Source of the DNA: Variovorax sp.
GTDB lineage: Bacteria; Pseudomonadota; Gammaproteobacteria; Burkholderiales; Burkholderiaceae_C
Direction: 5' to 3'
Assembly (NCBI GenBank): GCA_004210915.1
Contig: SEGS01000033.1
Location: forward strand, 61,454-125,453
Length of the DNA: 64,000 nt
The position numbers and the translations under genes are program-made. Positions 1 through 8,217 of the stretch are shown piece by piece. Every line of letters begins with the position of its first letter. Positions within the stretch are counted from its first letter, which is position 1. Below the pieces are notes generated by a model that was given only the letters and a program-made list of their open reading frames with translations, did not search any database and was not told where the DNA came from.

Positions 1-2
1 AC

Positions 3-590
3 GGTCCCGAAGGCCTGGTGCACGTGCACCGGCTGCGCGCGCTGTGCGATGCGGTCATCGTCGGCGCGGGCACGGCTGCACTCGACAACCCCCAACTCAC
101 CACGCGCCGCGTGACCGGGCCCAACGCCACGCGCGTGGTGCTCGACCCTTCGCTGCGCGTGCCGGCCACTGCGCGCGTCTTTCATGACGATCAGGCGCCG
201 ACGCTGCTCGTGTGCAACGAAGACCGGCGCGCCGAGGCCGAGGCACGCTTCGGCGCCGCGCGCGTCGTCGCCGTGCCGCGCCACACGCAGGCCTTCTGCC
301 TGGCGCTGCCCGACGTGGTGAAGGCGCTGCACGCACGCGGCTTGCGCCGGTTGTTCGTGGAGGGCGGCGGCGTCACCGTGTCGGAGTTCGTGCGCCAGGG
401 TTGCCTCGACCGCCTCCATCTGATCGTGGCGCCGGTCGTCATCGGCGACGGCCAGCGTGGCCTGAGCGTGCGCCCGGCCACCGCCATGCGCGATGCGCTG
501 CGCCCGCCCGCGCGCACCTTCACGCTGGGCCAGGATGTGCTGTGGGACATGGATCTGCGGGCAGAGGCGGTGCCGAATCCGCGTTTGTAA
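3..590 (+). CDS. RibD C-terminal-type pyrimidine/pterin reductase, 5' end missing
   Basis: The reading frame is already open at the left edge, so only the last ~195 residues are present. They match the RibD_C / dihydrofolate-reductase-like fold: a substrate and NADPH-binding stretch (HRLRALCDAVIVGAGTAALD), a LFVEGGGVTVSEF motif near the middle and a HLIVAPVVIGDGQRG strand near the end. The family reduces ribosylamino-pyrimidines or related pteridine precursors with NADPH. Free-standing RibD_C proteins are common, so this need not be the housekeeping riboflavin enzyme. It lies about 5 kb from the PTPS-like/dehydrogenase cluster, which also has a pteridine flavour, but other genes intervene. 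The GTG at 18 is an internal codon, not the start. Confidence 0.85.
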   Translation, partial: GPEGLVHVHRLRALCDAVIVGAGTAALDNPQLTTRRVTGPNATRVVLDPSLRVPATARVFHDDQAPTLLVCNEDRRAEAEARFGAARVVAVPRHTQAFCLALPDVVKALHARGLRRLFVEGGGVTVSEFVRQGCLDRLHLIVAPVVIGDGQRGLSVRPATAMRDALRPPARTFTLGQDVLWDMDLRAEAVPNPRL

Positions 591-654
591 GTATTCCGGC
601 GCGTTTGTAGGACGCCATCCTTCTGCAGGGCACCGGCAAAATTCACAGCCGAAC

Positions 655-668
655 TTAACTTGGGTTAA
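655..668. promoter_or_regulatory. Crp/Fnr-like dyad operator upstream of the regulator gene
   Basis: TTAAC-TTGG-GTTAA is a perfect dyad with five-base arms and a four-base spacer, the geometry of Fnr/Crp-type boxes (TTGAT-N4-ATCAA). It ends 44 bases before the preferred start codon of the Crp/Fnr gene. That suggests autoregulation or control by a sister regulator. The assignment rests on geometry and position only. Confidence 0.4.
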
Positions 669-712
669 TGCGGCAACGCGCGTTTTGCCTCACGCTGCAC
701 GACCTTGATGCC

Positions 713-1444
713 ATGCAAACCAGCGCCGTTCTCCTCAACCGCACGACCGAACTCGCGGATGCCGAACGGCGCCGGCTCGAAGCGGCGATTTCCGGCGTGC
801 AAACGTTTCGGGCCGGGCAGATTGCGGTGCGCCAGGGCGTGCCGATCAACATCAGCCTCTTGCTGGTCGATGGTTTCATGACGCGGCACGTCGACGCACC
901 CGATGGCAAGCGGCACCTCGTCGGGGTGCACGTGCCGGGAGATTTCGTCGACCTTCACGCGTTCCCGTTGAAACGGCTTGATCACGATGTCGGCGCATTG
1001 ACGGATGTGACTGTCTGCGTTTTCACACACGACGATCTCGAGAAAGTCGTGTGCGATGACATCGATCTGGCCAGACGTCTCTGGTTCATCACCATGCTGG
1101 ACGCTGCCCAGCATCGGCAGTGGATCTACCGCCTCTCCAGTCTTTCGGCGCTGCAGCGCGTCGCGCATTTTCTTTGCGAGGTGAATGCGCGGCTTCTGGC
1201 GGTCGGGTTGTCGGATGGAAATAGCTTTGCCCTGCCGATGACGCAGTCGGATATCGGCGAAGTCTGCAGCCTGACGAACGTCCATGTCAGCCGTGTTCTG
1301 CGCAACCTGCGCGAGATGGGCCTGTGCCAATTTCGTTCCTCGCATGTCGAGATCCTCAACCTGGCCGGGCTGGCAGAAATTGCCTTGTTCGAGCCTGGAT
1401 ACCTGTACCTCAATCCGCGCCTGGCAGCCCGGGCGGTGGCGTGA
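713..1444 (+). CDS. Crp/Fnr family transcriptional regulator
   Basis: This is a 243-residue protein with a cyclic-nucleotide-binding-like beta barrel (about residues 10-125), a long dimer helix and a C-terminal winged helix. In the wing, MTQSDIGEVCSLTNVHVSRV is the recognition helix-turn-helix. It has no clustered N-terminal cysteines, so it is not an oxygen-sensing iron-sulphur Fnr and fits the FixK/Crp-like group of unknown ligand. I chose the ATG at 713. The frame is open from 668, but that start would lie inside the upstream dyad and add 15 residues unlike the family. The next small gene begins 13 bases after the stop, suggesting cotranscription. Confidence 0.85.
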   Translation: MQTSAVLLNRTTELADAERRRLEAAISGVQTFRAGQIAVRQGVPINISLLLVDGFMTRHVDAPDGKRHLVGVHVPGDFVDLHAFPLKRLDHDVGALTDVTVCVFTHDDLEKVVCDDIDLARRLWFITMLDAAQHRQWIYRLSSLSALQRVAHFLCEVNARLLAVGLSDGNSFALPMTQSDIGEVCSLTNVHVSRVLRNLREMGLCQFRSSHVEILNLAGLAEIALFEPGYLYLNPRLAARAVA

Positions 1445-1457
1445 ATCGGAGCTTTTC

Positions 1458-1682
1458 ATGAACGACCGGGACACTGCAATTCAACCCCGCACAGACGCCG
1501 GGATCGCCACCGCTGTCGAAGGTGTCGTGGTGCTCGATGGGCCCGATGGTGTGGCCGTGACCATGACCGCCGACGCAGCCACCCGAACGGCCAACAGCCT
1601 GCACGCGGCCGCAGACGAAGCACGTCGCAACCCTCCGCAGGCAGTTGCTCCTCACGACCCTCCATCTCCGGGCTCGCCGTGA
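1458..1682 (+). CDS. Small hypothetical protein (74 aa)
   Basis: I do not recognise this protein. It starts at an ATG preceded by a short purine-rich GGAGC at 1448-1452, and follows the Crp/Fnr gene by 13 bases in the same direction. The product is soluble and acidic, with a VVVLDGPDGVAVTMTADAA core and a proline-rich tail. There is no signal peptide or membrane segment. The core could be a short beta hairpin plus helix, as seen in many uncharacterised Comamonadaceae proteins. Its position suggests a target or partner of the regulator, but this is inference. Being short, it is less certain than its neighbours. Confidence 0.5.
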   Translation: MNDRDTAIQPRTDAGIATAVEGVVVLDGPDGVAVTMTADAATRTANSLHAAADEARRNPPQAVAPHDPPSPGSP

Positions 1683-1724
1683 GTCATCGCAATTCGATGA
1701 AGGGGCTAGCCCGGGATCCACGCG

Positions 1725-1979
1725 ATGCGTCTCTATCCTGGTAAGACCGCCTCGCCACCGGCGCCACAAAAATGGTCACTGGCATTCGAGCCGCATCGGG
1801 AGGGGTCGGCCGCGCAGTGCGTCGGCGTTCTTTCGAAAGACGGCATCGTCAGATGCCGCCTTTCGATCTTCCGTGACGACATGGATGAAGACGCCGTGCG
1901 TCGCGCCATCGCCGAGAAAGCGCGGGCGTGGATCCTGCGGCATCCGGAAGGTGACGTGGGCGGCCCGGCCATCGATTGA
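1725..1979 (+). CDS. Small hypothetical protein (84 aa)
   Basis: I do not recognise this protein. The frame begins at an ATG about 40 bases after the preceding small gene and codes for a compact basic protein with alternating strands (CVGVLSKDGIVRCRLSIFRD) and a C-terminal helix (DAVRRAIAEKARAWILRHPE). No cysteine pair, signal or membrane segment is evident. The regular amphipathic helix makes it look like a real protein rather than chance. It ends 45 bases before the convergent receptor gene. Confidence 0.5.
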   Translation: MRLYPGKTASPPAPQKWSLAFEPHREGSAAQCVGVLSKDGIVRCRLSIFRDDMDEDAVRRAIAEKARAWILRHPEGDVGGPAID

Positions 1980-2024
1980 CCGTGCCGGCCGGCTGCGCGC
2001 TCATCGGCGCCGGCCGTGGATCGC

Positions 2025-2990
2025 CTACTCGGCCTCGATGCCGGCGGCCTTCACGATCTGGCCCCACTTCTGCGACTCGCCCGTCTGGAACTTCGCCATC
2101 TCGTCCGGGGTGGTCGTGAACACTTCGGTGCCGGTCGGTTCGTAGAACGCCGTCTTTGCGGCATCGCTCTTCGCGGCCTTGACCAGCAATTCGTTCAGGC
2201 GCTTCACCACGGCGGGCGGTGTGTTCGCCGGCGCGTAGGCGGCGAACCAGTAGCCCATCGAATAGCCCTTCACACCCGCTTCGGCGATGGTCGGCACGTC
2301 TGGCGCCAGCGGCGAGCGCCTGGCGCTCGACATGCCCAACGCGCGCAGCTTGCCGGCCTTGACCTGCGGCAAGCCCGTGGCCGTGTCGGTGATCATCATG
2401 TTGATCTGGCCGCCCAGCAGATCGGTCACGGCCAGCGTGTTGCTCTTGTAGGGCACATGCAGCAGCTTGATGTCGGCCATCTGCTGCAGCAGTTCGCCGG
2501 CCATGCGGCTGGACGAGCTGCCACTGCCGAAGCTGTACTTGCCCGGCTCCTTCTTCGCCAGCGCGATGAATTCCGCCACGGTCTTGGCCGGGAAGGTCGG
2601 GCTTACCACCATGATCTGACCGCCCTTGCCCAGGCCCGTGATGGGCGCGAAATCCTTCACCGGGTCGTACGGCAACTTCTTGTAGAGGTGCTCGTTGGCA
2701 GCGTGCGTCGTGTTGGTGGTGATCAGCACGGTATAGCCGTCGGCCGGGGCCTTGGCCACGAACTGCGATGCGATGAAACCGCTCGCGCCCGCCTTGTTGT
2801 CGATGACCACGGACTGCTTGCTTTCGGCCGTCACGCCATTGCCCAGCGCGCGGGCGATCTGGTCGGTCGCGGTGCCGGCTGCGAACGGCACCACGAAGGT
2901 GATCGGCTTCTCGGGAAAGCCCTGTGCGTGGACGGTCCCGGCCAGGACGAGGCCGGCGGCGACAACAGCGAAGGGGTGGAACAGGTTCAT
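2025..2990 (-). CDS. Bug/TctC-type tripartite tricarboxylate transporter substrate-binding protein
   Basis: This 321-residue secreted receptor starts with a clean signal peptide (hydrophobic VVAAGLVLAGTVHAQG, cleavage after AHA-Q region) and continues with the family signature FPEKPITFVVPFAAGTATDQ and the later YKKLPYDPVKDFAPI and LHVPYKSNT segments. Bug proteins bind carboxylated organic acids in the periplasm. Only some work with TctAB permeases, and most in Burkholderiales, including this one, have no permease gene nearby. It sits directly downstream of the split AtuA genes, with its ATG overlapping the end of the preceding gene by four bases. It probably captures or senses the acid that the AtuA proteins handle. 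Confidence 0.9.
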   Translation of the reverse strand: MNLFHPFAVVAAGLVLAGTVHAQGFPEKPITFVVPFAAGTATDQIARALGNGVTAESKQSVVIDNKAGASGFIASQFVAKAPADGYTVLITTNTTHAANEHLYKKLPYDPVKDFAPITGLGKGGQIMVVSPTFPAKTVAEFIALAKKEPGKYSFGSGSSSSRMAGELLQQMADIKLLHVPYKSNTLAVTDLLGGQINMMITDTATGLPQVKAGKLRALGMSSARRSPLAPDVPTIAEAGVKGYSMGYWFAAYAPANTPPAVVKRLNELLVKAAKSDAAKTAFYEPTGTEVFTTTPDEMAKFQTGESQKWGQIVKAAGIEAE

Positions 2991-3370
2991 GGTTTTGTCT
3001 CCAGAGGGTCAGGGTTGAATGAAGGGCCGACCAGCAGGTGCTGCAGGGCGGCGGGCACGAGGATCTGCAAGTCGAGCAACAGGAACGACAGCGACTTGCC
3101 GTGCGTGTCGAGGTTCAATGCGTCGTTGACGCCGCCGTCGAGCACGGCGTCGAGCACGAAGTTCATCGCGTGCAGCTTCGGCAGCAGGAAGCGTTGCACA
3201 TCGCTCGGCGCGCGGTGCCGGAACTGCGCCGCGACCGCCTCGGGCGTGACCTGTTCGACCAACAAGGGCCAGAGCGCCGGATCCCAGGCGATCACGCTGA
3301 TGTTGGAGCGGTCGCCCTTGTCGCCCGTGCGGCCGTGCGCCGCGCGATACAGCGGAACGCGGGTGCTCAT
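2987..3370 (-). CDS. AtuA-like C-terminal (ferredoxin-fold) domain protein
   Basis: This 127-residue protein corresponds to the C-terminal domain that is fused to AtuA in Pseudomonas but is separate here. The recognisable stretch is the N-terminal HGRTGDKGDRSNISVIAW, followed by FLLPKLHAMNFVLDAVLDGG. Its ATG overlaps the stop of the upstream AtuA-like gene (ATGA), so the two are translationally coupled and probably form one enzyme. Atu proteins are tied to acyclic terpene (citronellate/geranylate) or related branched acid catabolism, but the exact reaction of this domain is not established. Beware that a longer open frame continues upstream in the shadow of the large gene. Confidence 0.8.
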   Translation of the reverse strand: MSTRVPLYRAAHGRTGDKGDRSNISVIAWDPALWPLLVEQVTPEAVAAQFRHRAPSDVQRFLLPKLHAMNFVLDAVLDGGVNDALNLDTHGKSLSFLLLDLQILVPAALQHLLVGPSFNPDPLETKP

Positions 3371-4749
3371 AGCGCCTCCACCAGCTCGAATCGCACCGGC
3401 ACGGCCTCGCGCGGCAGCAGACAAGAGATCGTGTTGAGCCGCGCGGTGAGCGTGCTGCGAACGCCGCCACCACCGGCCGGACCGCAGGTATAGAGGGCCA
3501 TCACCTCGCGGCCGAGCCGCTCTGCCGTCGCCCGGTCGGCGTGGGCGGCCGCGACGCGCAGGCGCACGTCGCGCGAGCCGCCGTCCGGCACAGCGGCCAG
3601 TGCACGGCCCGCGTCGTCGCCCAGGATGCTGAAGGCCCCGATCAGGTCCACGCGCAAGGCAAGGTCGGGCAGCCGTGCCCGCAGCACATCGGCTGCCAGC
3701 CGGGCCCGGGCCTCGGCGCGCGGACCGGCGTACGAGATCTCGCCTTCTGCGAGCCAGCCGCCTTCGTAGCAGACGTTGACCTTGTAGTGCGTCGGCCGCG
3801 CATGGCCGCGCACGCCACGCAGCGCCACGCGATCGGGCCCAGCGCTTTGCACCTCCGCTTCGCCGATGTCGGCGATCACGTCCGGCGTCAGGTAAGCCGC
3901 CGGGTCGTGCACTTCGTAGAGCAGCTGTTCCTTGACGGTGGCCTCGGTCACCAGGCCGCCCGTGCCGCTGGATTTGCTGATGGTGCAATGGCCGTCCGCA
4001 TCGATCTCGGCGATCGGAAAGCCCACATTGGCTAGGCCCGGCACTTCCTTGAAACCGGGGTCGGCGAAGTAGCCGCCGCACACCTGCGCGCCGCACTCCA
4101 GAAGATGGCCTGCCATGGTCGCGCGCCCGAGCTTGTCCCAGTCATCGGCTGCCCATCCGAAGTGCGACAGGGCGGGCCCGACCGTGAGCGACGGGTCGGC
4201 CACGCGACCGCACACGACGATCTGCGCACCGGCATCCAGTGCCGCGGCGATGGGTTCGGCGCCGATGTACGCGTTGGCGCTGACGATGCGCAGCCCGTCC
4301 ATCGAGGCGCCGAGCCGGCTGCGCAGCAGATCCTGCTGTGTCATCGAGGAAAGGTCGTCGCCTTCCACCACGGCAATTCGCGGCGTCGGCGCGCCGAGCT
4401 CGCGCGCCATGCGGGCAATGTGCCGCGCCGCGGCGCGCGGGTTCGCCGCGCCGAAGTTGCTCACGATGCGGATGCCGTGCGCAAGACAGCGAGCGAGCAC
4501 GGGTCGCAGCATGTCGTCCAGCAAGGGTTCATAGCCGGCGTCCGGGTCGGCGCGCCGGCGCAGCTGGGCCAGCGCGAGCGTGCGTTCGGCCAGCGTCTCG
4601 AAGATGAGGAACGCGCGTTGCCCGGCAGGGCCCGCGGCCAGCCGCGCGATGAGCGTGTCGACCACGGGGCCCGAAGCATCGGTGCGGTCACCGGAAAAGC
4701 CGGCGGCGCAACCGACCAGCAACGGCGGCACTCGGGTGTCGGATGTCAT
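3367..4749 (-). CDS. AtuA-like acyclic terpene utilisation protein (DUF1446)
   Basis: This 460-residue cytosolic protein of the AtuA/DUF1446 family has an N-terminal VGCAAGFSGDRTDASGPVVD motif, NFGAANPRAAARHI, and a glycine-rich C-terminal TCGPAGGGGVRSTL stretch. Family members occur with acyl-CoA carboxylase and dehydrogenase genes for citronellate-type acids, but those partners are absent here. The operon holds only the separate C-terminal domain and a Bug receptor. I start it at the ATG at 4749; the frame is open 16 codons further, but into the regulator promoter region. The LysR gene diverges from it 93 bases away and is the likely regulator. Confidence 0.85.
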   Translation of the reverse strand: MTSDTRVPPLLVGCAAGFSGDRTDASGPVVDTLIARLAAGPAGQRAFLIFETLAERTLALAQLRRRADPDAGYEPLLDDMLRPVLARCLAHGIRIVSNFGAANPRAAARHIARMARELGAPTPRIAVVEGDDLSSMTQQDLLRSRLGASMDGLRIVSANAYIGAEPIAAALDAGAQIVVCGRVADPSLTVGPALSHFGWAADDWDKLGRATMAGHLLECGAQVCGGYFADPGFKEVPGLANVGFPIAEIDADGHCTISKSSGTGGLVTEATVKEQLLYEVHDPAAYLTPDVIADIGEAEVQSAGPDRVALRGVRGHARPTHYKVNVCYEGGWLAEGEISYAGPRAEARARLAADVLRARLPDLALRVDLIGAFSILGDDAGRALAAVPDGGSRDVRLRVAAAHADRATAERLGREVMALYTCGPAGGGGVRSTLTARLNTISCLLPREAVPVRFELVEAL

Positions 4750-4842
4750 CGGTTCTTTGTCTCTTGTGTGGCGCGAATGTAGCCAGACGCTCATCATCCG
4801 TAAAATCGAAAGTTCAGATTAATTCATCCAAACACCGGATCA
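4750..4842. promoter_or_regulatory. Divergent promoter region, AtuA operon / LysR
   Basis: This 93-base gap between divergent start codons is AT-richer than its flanks (around GTAAAATCGAAAGTTCAGAT). A T-N11-A arrangement at 4814-4826 could be a LysR-type binding site, but its arms are not a convincing dyad. LysR regulators usually act on such divergent gaps. Confidence 0.35.
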
Positions 4843-5754
4843 ATGGCCACGCCCGATCTTTCTGCGCGCCAGCTGCGCGCCTTCGTCGCACTGGCAGACC
4901 AGCGCAACTTCACACGCGCGGCACAAAGCTGCCACCTCTCTCAACCAGCCTTCAGCGCATTGATCCGGACGCTGGAAGATGCGATGGGCACGCGGCTGTT
5001 CGACCGGGACACCCGCAGTGTGCAGCTGACCCCCGAAGGACGCCTGTTCGACGGCGCTGCCCGCCGACTGCTTGACGACATGCAAGGCGTGATCGGCGAT
5101 CTGTCGGACCACATCGAACGACGCAAGGGCCGCGTGAGCATCGCGGCCCTGCCCTCGCTGGCCGCGGGCTGGTTGCCTGCAATCCTGGCCGAGTTCATGC
5201 ACGCCTGGCCAGGCATCTCGGTGGAGCTGCACGATGCGTTGTCCGATGCCTGCCTCGCGCAGCTGCGGAACCACCAGGCCGACTTCGTGCTTGCGGCCAG
5301 CGATGCCGGGCGGGCGGCATCGGGCGACCTGCGCGGTCGCAAGCTGTGCAGCGACCGCTTCCATCTGGTGTGCCGCGCAGACCATCCGCTCGCCCATGTG
5401 CATCGACTCAGCGCGAAGCAACTCGCGCCCTGGCCCTTCATCCAGATGTCGCGCAACACCAGCGTGCGGCAGTCGCTCGACGTGGCCCTTCACCCGTTGC
5501 GCCTGAACACCGTGTTCGAGGTGGAGCATCTGGCCACGGTGATGGGCCTTGTCGAAGCCGGTGTCGGCATCAGCGTGGTGCCCGCGCTCACGCTCTTTCA
5601 TTTCAAGCGCGACACGCTCGTGACGCGCCCTCTGCCCGTGGCCGGCCTGACGCGCACCATCTACCTGGTGCAGCGACGCGAGGGCAGCCTGTCGGTGGCG
5701 GCGCAGACGCTGCACGACCTGATCGTTGAGCGGCTGGGCTCGCTGCGCTTCTAG
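4843..5754 (+). CDS. LysR family transcriptional regulator
   Basis: This 303-residue protein has a typical LysR N-terminal winged helix (LSARQLRAFVALADQRNFTR, then AAQSCHLSQPAFSALIRTLE) and a two-lobed periplasmic-binding-like effector domain from about residue 90. Length and domain order are normal. It diverges from the AtuA/Bug operon and so probably activates it in response to a carboxylic acid, as is usual for this arrangement. Its TAG stop lies in a CTAG that also provides the stop of the convergent methyltransferase gene. Confidence 0.9.
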   Translation: MATPDLSARQLRAFVALADQRNFTRAAQSCHLSQPAFSALIRTLEDAMGTRLFDRDTRSVQLTPEGRLFDGAARRLLDDMQGVIGDLSDHIERRKGRVSIAALPSLAAGWLPAILAEFMHAWPGISVELHDALSDACLAQLRNHQADFVLAASDAGRAASGDLRGRKLCSDRFHLVCRADHPLAHVHRLSAKQLAPWPFIQMSRNTSVRQSLDVALHPLRLNTVFEVEHLATVMGLVEAGVGISVVPALTLFHFKRDTLVTRPLPVAGLTRTIYLVQRREGSLSVAAQTLHDLIVERLGSLRF

Positions 5755-6671
5755 CCTGCTGCGCGCCGTCTCAGACGCGACGGGCCGCTCCACCCCAGCA
5801 CATCGCTGTGCCCCACCCGCAGTTGCAAGCCCCCGATCTGCGCCCGTTTGCGCTGCTGCCATTGCGCGACGGCTTCGGCCTCGTCTGGTGCTTGTTCTGA
5901 CGCCGCGGCACCAATGCCGTCGATCATCGCGTACAGCATGGCTGCCTCGGCTGCGCCGCGGTGCGCGTCGATCTGCCAGTCGGTCTGCACGGTCTGCACG
6001 CGCCAGTCCGGATGGGCCAGGCGCTGGGTCGCGTGCGCGGTCGCGGCGCCGCCGAGCGCGGGGCCGAAGCCCTTGTCGTGCTGCTGGTGGGCGCGGAACA
6101 GCGCGTGGATTCGCGCGTCTTCCGCGTCGCCCGGCGACCAGTCGATGCGGTCGTCGACGTTCAGGGCCCACCAGACGGCCGAGTCCTCCGCCTGGCAGCG
6201 CTGCAACAGCGCGTCGAGCCATGGCGCCGACACGAGGTCGAGCAGCGCGGAGGCCGTGACCAGGTGCGCGCCCGCCAGCGGCAGCGCGCTCAGCGCACCG
6301 ACCAGGTCGGCCTGATGCGGTGTGACTTCGACGTGCAGACCGTCAGGGCCATCGATGACCGGCGGCTGACCGGCGTCGACGCGCAGCTGCAGCCCGCGTG
6401 CCGCGGCCCAGGGCGCGAGCGCATCGGGCAGCGCGGCGAGCACGCGTGCGTCGTGGTCGACCAGCCGCCAGTGCTGCCGACCACCGAGGCGCGGCGCGAT
6501 CTCGCGCAGGTTGGCGCCGGTGCCGCACCCCAAGTCGACGATCGCGAGCGCGCCGCCGTCGAGAACGCGGGCTTTCAGGGCGGCGAAGAATGCCGGGTCG
6601 ATCGGCGCCGCGCGCGCCGCTTGGTCGAAGGGCTCGCGCAGCGCCAGCCAGTCGGTGCTAAAGCCGGTCAT
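5751..6671 (-). CDS. Class I SAM-dependent methyltransferase
   Basis: This 306-residue Rossmann-fold methyltransferase has motif I as AIVDLGCGTGANL (about residues 43-55), followed by an acidic end of strand 2 (WRLVDHDARVLAALP). The substrate is not predictable from sequence. It is the last gene of a four-gene leftward operon (dehydrogenase, PTPS-like protein, glycosyltransferase, methyltransferase). Its ATG overlaps the stop of the glycosyltransferase gene by four bases, so it probably methylates the product of that operon. Its stop codon overlaps the LysR stop on the opposite strand. Confidence 0.85.
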   Translation of the reverse strand: MTGFSTDWLALREPFDQAARAAPIDPAFFAALKARVLDGGALAIVDLGCGTGANLREIAPRLGGRQHWRLVDHDARVLAALPDALAPWAAARGLQLRVDAGQPPVIDGPDGLHVEVTPHQADLVGALSALPLAGAHLVTASALLDLVSAPWLDALLQRCQAEDSAVWWALNVDDRIDWSPGDAEDARIHALFRAHQQHDKGFGPALGGAATAHATQRLAHPDWRVQTVQTDWQIDAHRGAAEAAMLYAMIDGIGAAASEQAPDEAEAVAQWQQRKRAQIGGLQLRVGHSDVLGWSGPSRLRRRAAG

Positions 6672-7756
6672 TGCAACGTGCCTTCGGCGACGGTCTCGAG
6701 CACGTCAGCAAAGCAGGCGCAGGCCATGGGCCAGGTCGGCAAGCGCAACGCCGCGGCGCGCGCACCTGCCGCGAGCGAGGCGCGCTGCGCCGGCGAATCC
6801 ATCACGGCTTGCAGCGCGGCACGCACCGCAGTCACATCGCCCGGCGGCACCAGCAGACCGGCGTCGGCCGGCACGGTGTCGACGATCGCACCGGCGGCGC
6901 TGCTGATCACAGGCAGCCCGCGCGCCAGCGCTTCGGCCAGCGCCATGCCGTAGCCCTCGTGAAAGGATGGCAGCACGAACAGGTCGGCGTCGGCGTAGAG
7001 CGTCTCAAGGCGCGCGGCATCGACCTCGCCGTGCCACACCACGCGGTCGGCGATGCCGTGGCGCGCCGCCGCATCGCGCACCGCGGCCACAGTCTCCACA
7101 TCGCGCGTGAGACTGCCCGCGCAATGCAGCTGCCACGGTCGATGCTGCAAGCCAGCCAGTGCATCAAGCAGCACGGCGTGCCCCTTGCGCGCTGTGATGG
7201 TCGCGACGCACAAGAGGCACAGCGCGCCTTCGCCCGCGCTTGCGACGGCGCCGCCACCGTGCGCGCGCGGCGCTGCGTCAGTGCCCGGTTCGACCACGGT
7301 GATGCGCGCGGCCGGCACGTCGAAATCGGCCACTGCGCGCGCGGTCGACGGGCTGGTGACGATGACATGCCGCGCGTGCGCGAGCGCGCGGCGCTCGCTG
7401 TTGAACAGGGCGGTTTTTTGGTACGGCGACAGACCCGATTCGAAGGACAACGGGTGGTGCACCAGTGCGACCCAGCGCAGTCGATGCGCGTGCTGCGCGA
7501 TCTGATCGGGCAGCGCGCCGAAGGCCAGCCCGTCGGCCACCACCAGCGCGCCATCGGGCAGCGCGGCGATCACCTCGCCGGCGTGTGCGCGCGCAGCGTC
7601 GTCAGGCAAGGGGAACATGTCGCCCGGCGAACGCAGCGTGACGGTCCAGCCCGCTGCGCGCAGGCCGCGGACGATGTGGCGGTCGTAGATGTAGCCGCCG
7701 GTGGCGCTCTGCCAGTCGCCGGGGGCCAGAAAGATGCAGTGCCGGGGCGGGCGCAT
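6668..7756 (-). CDS. Glycosyltransferase family 4 (GT-B fold)
   Basis: This 362-residue retaining-type glycosyltransferase has an N-terminal acceptor domain with the glycine-rich GDWQSATGGYIYD loop. The C-terminal donor domain carries LCVATITARKGHAVLLDAL and the E-x7-E signature (FHEGYGMALAEALARGLPVI) that contacts the nucleotide sugar. It has no membrane segment, so it works in the cytosol or at the inner membrane. I chose the ATG at 7756, 13 bases after the PTPS-like stop; the frame is open further upstream only through that gene. The tight operon suggests that it glycosylates a small molecule made by the PTPS-like and dehydrogenase proteins, or the lipid made by the divergent operon. Confidence 0.88.
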   Translation of the reverse strand: MRPPRHCIFLAPGDWQSATGGYIYDRHIVRGLRAAGWTVTLRSPGDMFPLPDDAARAHAGEVIAALPDGALVVADGLAFGALPDQIAQHAHRLRWVALVHHPLSFESGLSPYQKTALFNSERRALAHARHVIVTSPSTARAVADFDVPAARITVVEPGTDAAPRAHGGGAVASAGEGALCLLCVATITARKGHAVLLDALAGLQHRPWQLHCAGSLTRDVETVAAVRDAAARHGIADRVVWHGEVDAARLETLYADADLFVLPSFHEGYGMALAEALARGLPVISSAAGAIVDTVPADAGLLVPPGDVTAVRAALQAVMDSPAQRASLAAGARAAALRLPTWPMACACFADVLETVAEGTLQ

Positions 7757-7769
7757 GCGCAGCGCCGGC

Positions 7770-8195
7770 TCAGCGCGCGCCGGCTGTCGAAGGCGCCGGC
7801 AGCGACCCTTCGTACGCGGCCCAGGCCACGTGCGACTCGTGCAGCCGCACGCGCAGGCTGTCGAGCCCGCTCGCATGCGCGCCGAGCTCGCCGGCGGCGG
7901 CCGCGGCGGCGATGCGGTCGAACACCACGCGCGCCATGAACTCGGTCGTGGTGTTCTGGCCCGCGAAGGCCGGGTCGTCGTCGAGGTTGCGCAGGTTCAG
8001 CTCGCCAAGCACGCGGCGCAGCACCTCGGTAGCGCGGGCGATGTCGACCACCATGCCGTCGGGGTCGAGCGAGCCGCGGCGGAACTCGGCATCGACCACG
8101 TAGGTGGCGCCATGCAGGCGCTGCGCCGGGCCGAAGGCCTCGCCGCGGAAGCTGTGGGCGATCATGAAATGGTCGCGAACGTTGACGGTGTACAT
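7770..8195 (-). CDS. PTPS/QueD-fold protein, non-canonical active site
   Basis: This 141-residue T-fold protein would be called 6-carboxytetrahydropterin or 6-pyruvoyltetrahydropterin synthase by similarity ([38 protein letters not shown] and a C-terminal RLHESHVAW). The usual zinc site is three histidines, the last two in an HGH motif, plus a catalytic cysteine a few residues earlier. Here H14 and H28 are present, but the third ligand position is Ala30, and the protein has no cysteine at all. It therefore probably does not catalyse the standard queuosine or biopterin step. The start at 8195 gives [15 protein letters not shown], normal for the fold. It lies between the dehydrogenase (22 bases upstream) and the glycosyltransferase. 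Confidence 0.85.
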   Translation of the reverse strand: MYTVNVRDHFMIAHSFRGEAFGPAQRLHGATYVVDAEFRRGSLDPDGMVVDIARATEVLRRVLGELNLRNLDDDPAFAGQNTTTEFMARVVFDRIAAAAAAGELGAHASGLDSLRVRLHESHVAWAAYEGSLPAPSTAGAR

Positions 8196-8217
8196 GGGTG
8201 CTTTCGGAAAGAGGGAA

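Noticed and set aside
2016..3437. 473-residue open frame antisense to the Bug receptor gene
   Set aside because: The receptor has a signal peptide and family motifs; this frame has neither and overlaps it fully.
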